Notes under the pieces: generated by a model
What the model was told of the DNA's origin: nothing
Database searches by the model: none
Seen by the model: only the letters and a program-made list of their open reading frames with translations
Position numbers and translations under genes: made by a program
Origin: JAWWPY01 sp964412845
GTDB taxonomy: Bacteria > Actinomycetota > Actinomycetes > Streptosporangiales > Streptosporangiaceae
NCBI GenBank assembly: GCA_964412845.1
Contig: CAYPQM010000007.1
Span: 1-64,000 of the forward strand
Length of the DNA: 64,000 bases
Direction: 5' to 3'
In this document: positions 61,873 to 64,000 of the stretch, one piece after another
Layout of the letters: each line of letters begins with the position of its first letter
Position numbering within the stretch: the stretch's first letter is position 1

Positions 61873-63999
61873 CTAGCGGACCCGGACGGCGACGAGGCAT
61901 GCGTCGTCGCCCGTGTCGGACGGCGCATGGCTGAGCAGGTGATCGGCGTAGTCGGCGATGCTGCTGACTGGCCGGCTGGCTATCCGGAGCAGCGAGCCCA
62001 TGCTGTCGTCGATGGCCTCGTGGCGGCGTTCGATCAGTCCGTCGGTGAACAGCAGCAAGGCGTCGCCCGGCCGCAGCGAGGTCGTCACCTCCGCATAGCT
62101 GGCCTCCGGCTCCGCGCCGAGCAGGATCCCCTCGGGGAGGCTGAGTTCGCGTGCTACGCCGTCGCGGACCAGGACGGGCGGCATGTGTCCGGCGCGGGCC
62201 CAGCGCAGGGCCCGGGTTGCGGGGTCATACAGTCCGCAGACGGCCGTGCCGATAATGCCGTCGGTGAGATGGCAGGCGACACCGTTGAGCCAGCCGAGCA
62301 GCGCGGCCGGTCCTGCGCCCGTGATCGCCAGCCCGCGTAGGCAGTTACGCAATGCGACCATGCCGGTGACCGCGTCTATCCCGTGCCCGGCGATATCCCC
62401 GACGACCAGGAGCACCTGCCCGCCCGGGAGGCGGACGGTGTCATACCAGTCGCCGCTGACCAGGTTCCCTGGCCCGGCCGGCCGGTACCGGGCGGCGATC
62501 TCAAGACCGGCCACGTCAACCGGCCGGGCCGATCGTGGCGTGATGGCCCGTTGCAGGCGCAGGGCCAGGATGCGGTCTTCCTCGGCCCGCTCCTCGGTAT
62601 CGGCAAGCTGGTCACGTGTCGCGGCGAAGGCCACCTGGGTGTGGTAGTCCGCGGATACATCCTGGTAGGCGCCGCGCAGGGCGACCAGGGTGCCAGCCTG
62701 ATCCGTGACCGGCTCGGCGAAGACCCGCATCTGCCGCACGCTCTGGTCGTCAGGGCGGATGATCCGGAAGATGGCGGCGGTGGCCCTCTTCTCGGTCAGG
62801 AGCGTGCCGCGGAACCGCTCGACTCCGGCAATGTCTTCGGCCGGCACGTGGGTATGCAGGTCGGCCACCGAGACCGGAGCGCCAGGCTGCTGGCCGAACA
62901 GGGCGAACGTCGGCTCGGTCCAGTGCACGTCCCCGGTGAGCAGGTTCTCCTCCCAGCCGCCGATGTGGCCGAGCCGCTGGGCGTGCTGGAGCAGGGCGGC
63001 GAGGCGCTCGACCTCGTCGGCCCGCCGCCAGGTGATCACGACGCCGTCGTAGAGGCGGACGAGGCGGACCTCCATCATGGGCGCCGCGGCGTGCCGCAGT
63101 GGCATGCTGATCACCTCGCCGGGCACGTGCTGCGGCTCGCCGGTGGCCAGCACCCCGCGAGCGCGGTCGTACAAGCCACCCGGCCGCCCCGCGGCCGGGT
63201 ACAGCTCCAGCAGGGACCGGCCGGCCAGGTCGGCCGCCTTCCGGCCGGCCGGGTCGCGGAAACCGCTGCTGAGGTGGCACACGCGGAAGTCCACCACCTG
63301 CCCGTCGTCATCGCGGAGGGCACCGGCGAACATGACCGACTCAAGCAGGTCATCTAGGAGCCCGAACGCCCATGCCGCCCGGTGGTCGGGAGCGAGCTCA
63401 CCTTGCGAGAGCCGGGTGCCGAGGGCTTGCGCACTGACCTCCGCGAGCGCGGTGAGCTGGCGGCGCAGCGGGGCGGGCAGCTCGCCGGGCTCTGGCCAGC
63501 AGATTTCCACGGCACCGAGGGTCAGCCCGTCGCCGCGCAGCGGGAGCACCACGCGGGCCCCGGAGGCCCAGCCGCCGATCAGCGGCGTGCCCTCCTCCCC
63601 GGCTGGCCGCCCGGCGGGCCACCAGAATTCCAGGCCGTCGCGTGCCGCCCGCTGGGCGAGTGAGTCCATCTCCGGATGGATACGCCGCCAGCGGCTGGCG
63701 TCGCGTGGCCCGAACCCAGCCTGGCCGGCCAGCACGAGGCCGCCATCTGGCTCGGTCAGCCAGAGCGCCACGGCCACGGCGCCCGTGGCGGCCAGGGCCT
63801 CGTCGAGCAGCGCGGAGGCAATGCTGGCGCCGTCGGGGGATGTCTCCATGGCCGCCTCCGCCAGCGCGACCCGGTGCATGCCCGGCTCGGCCGGACCAGC
63901 CGGCGGCAGCTGACCGAGGAGCGGCCTGTCGCCAGTCAGCTGAGCCTGACCGGCGAGCTGCCCGGCACGGGAGATCTGCCCGGCATGGGTGACCGCCTG
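61873..63999 (-). CDS. PAS/GAF sensor with SpoIIE-type PP2C phosphatase, 5'-partial
   Basis: At least 668 residues from the ATG at 63879, but the frame is open to the window edge with no stop, adding QAVTHAGQISRAG-like residues, so the start probably lies outside. GAF-like segment (about 15-160), PAS-like segments (about 170-270 and 295-405), then a PP2C domain (about 440-665; SGDWYDTV, GDIAGHG, FTDGLIERR, DDACLVAV). Predicted to dephosphorylate a STAS antagonist in response to a signal bound by the N-terminal domains. Confidence 0.9.
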   Translation of the reverse strand, partial: QAVTHAGQISRAGQLAGQAQLTGDRPLLGQLPPAGPAEPGMHRVALAEAAMETSPDGASIASALLDEALAATGAVAVALWLTEPDGGLVLAGQAGFGPRDASRWRRIHPEMDSLAQRAARDGLEFWWPAGRPAGEEGTPLIGGWASGARVVLPLRGDGLTLGAVEICWPEPGELPAPLRRQLTALAEVSAQALGTRLSQGELAPDHRAAWAFGLLDDLLESVMFAGALRDDDGQVVDFRVCHLSSGFRDPAGRKAADLAGRSLLELYPAAGRPGGLYDRARGVLATGEPQHVPGEVISMPLRHAAAPMMEVRLVRLYDGVVITWRRADEVERLAALLQHAQRLGHIGGWEENLLTGDVHWTEPTFALFGQQPGAPVSVADLHTHVPAEDIAGVERFRGTLLTEKRATAAIFRIIRPDDQSVRQMRVFAEPVTDQAGTLVALRGAYQDVSADYHTQVAFAATRDQLADTEERAEEDRILALRLQRAITPRSARPVDVAGLEIAARYRPAGPGNLVSGDWYDTVRLPGGQVLLVVGDIAGHGIDAVTGMVALRNCLRGLAITGAGPAALLGWLNGVACHLTDGIIGTAVCGLYDPATRALRWARAGHMPPVLVRDGVARELSLPEGILLGAEPEASYAEVTTSLRPGDALLLFTDGLIERRHEAIDDSMGSLLRIASRPVSSIADYADHLLSHAPSDTGDDACLVAVRVR

Positions 64000-64000
64000 A

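Overview
This is a high-GC actinomycete chromosome segment. GTG starts, 4-bp start/stop overlaps and dense gene packing are the rule. The lineage markers point to a filamentous or spore-forming actinobacterium: a SARP/AfsR-type regulator (5124-8378), a WhiB-like protein (30866-31150), a DUF397 protein with a Scr1-type HTH partner (47762-49101), a DUF574-type methyltransferase (49171-50019), ECF, SigF-like and SigE-family sigma factors, and several SpoIIE-type phosphatases. The genus cannot be fixed from sequence alone. A 100-N assembly gap (1271-1370) lies inside an 18-bp repeat of the tex gene.

Layout. 1-5 kb: 3' end of tex, then a minus-strand dapA-like / BNR-repeat / MoaD-like operon divergent from a LysR regulator. 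5-15 kb: SARP-NB-ARC-TPR regulator, then acetate kinase, phosphoketolase and an MgtA-type P-ATPase on the minus strand. 15-16.6 kb: two O6-alkylguanine methyltransferase genes around an ECF sigma gene, which is translationally coupled to the second. 17.5-20.3 kb: secreted GH51 arabinofuranosidase behind a LacI-type palindrome. 20.4-25 kb: an anchored protein, CDF transporter, GT4 glycosyltransferase, and a STAS/MEDS regulatory pair. 25.4-30.8 kb: two identical MarR-type genes in direct orientation bracket a SigF-like sigma gene and a tightly coupled cassette (acyl-CoA dehydrogenase-like, PIG-L deacetylase, NodS-like methyltransferase, GT2). 30.8-34.6 kb: WhiB-like gene and a receiver-PP2C / CHASE3 kinase / receiver operon. 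34.6-40.6 kb: type II NADH dehydrogenase and a seven-gene Mrp-type antiporter operon in the order of the Mbh A-H module, with an apparent E-F fusion and no full MrpA. 40.6-64 kb: membrane proteins, sigma factors, NHEJ-type ligase, PAP2 phosphatase, the ATPase/DUF397/HTH group, a TetR-regulated gene with paired operators, assorted enzymes, a SigE-family sigma locus, a methyltransferase-SLATT pair, a GH3 glucosidase, an aldo/keto reductase remnant, and a second PP2C phosphatase running off the window end.

Themes. Regulation by partner switching is heavily represented (STAS, MEDS/ATPase, RsbW-like ATPase, two PP2C phosphatases, a SigF-like sigma), suggesting a stress or developmental network. 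The strongest candidates for something little described are the four-gene cassette bracketed by a perfect 395-bp duplication, the ECF sigma / alkyl-acceptor protein pair, the stand-alone Mbh-type antiporter module beside NDH-2, and the methyltransferase-SLATT pair. All functional links between genes are inferences from adjacency.
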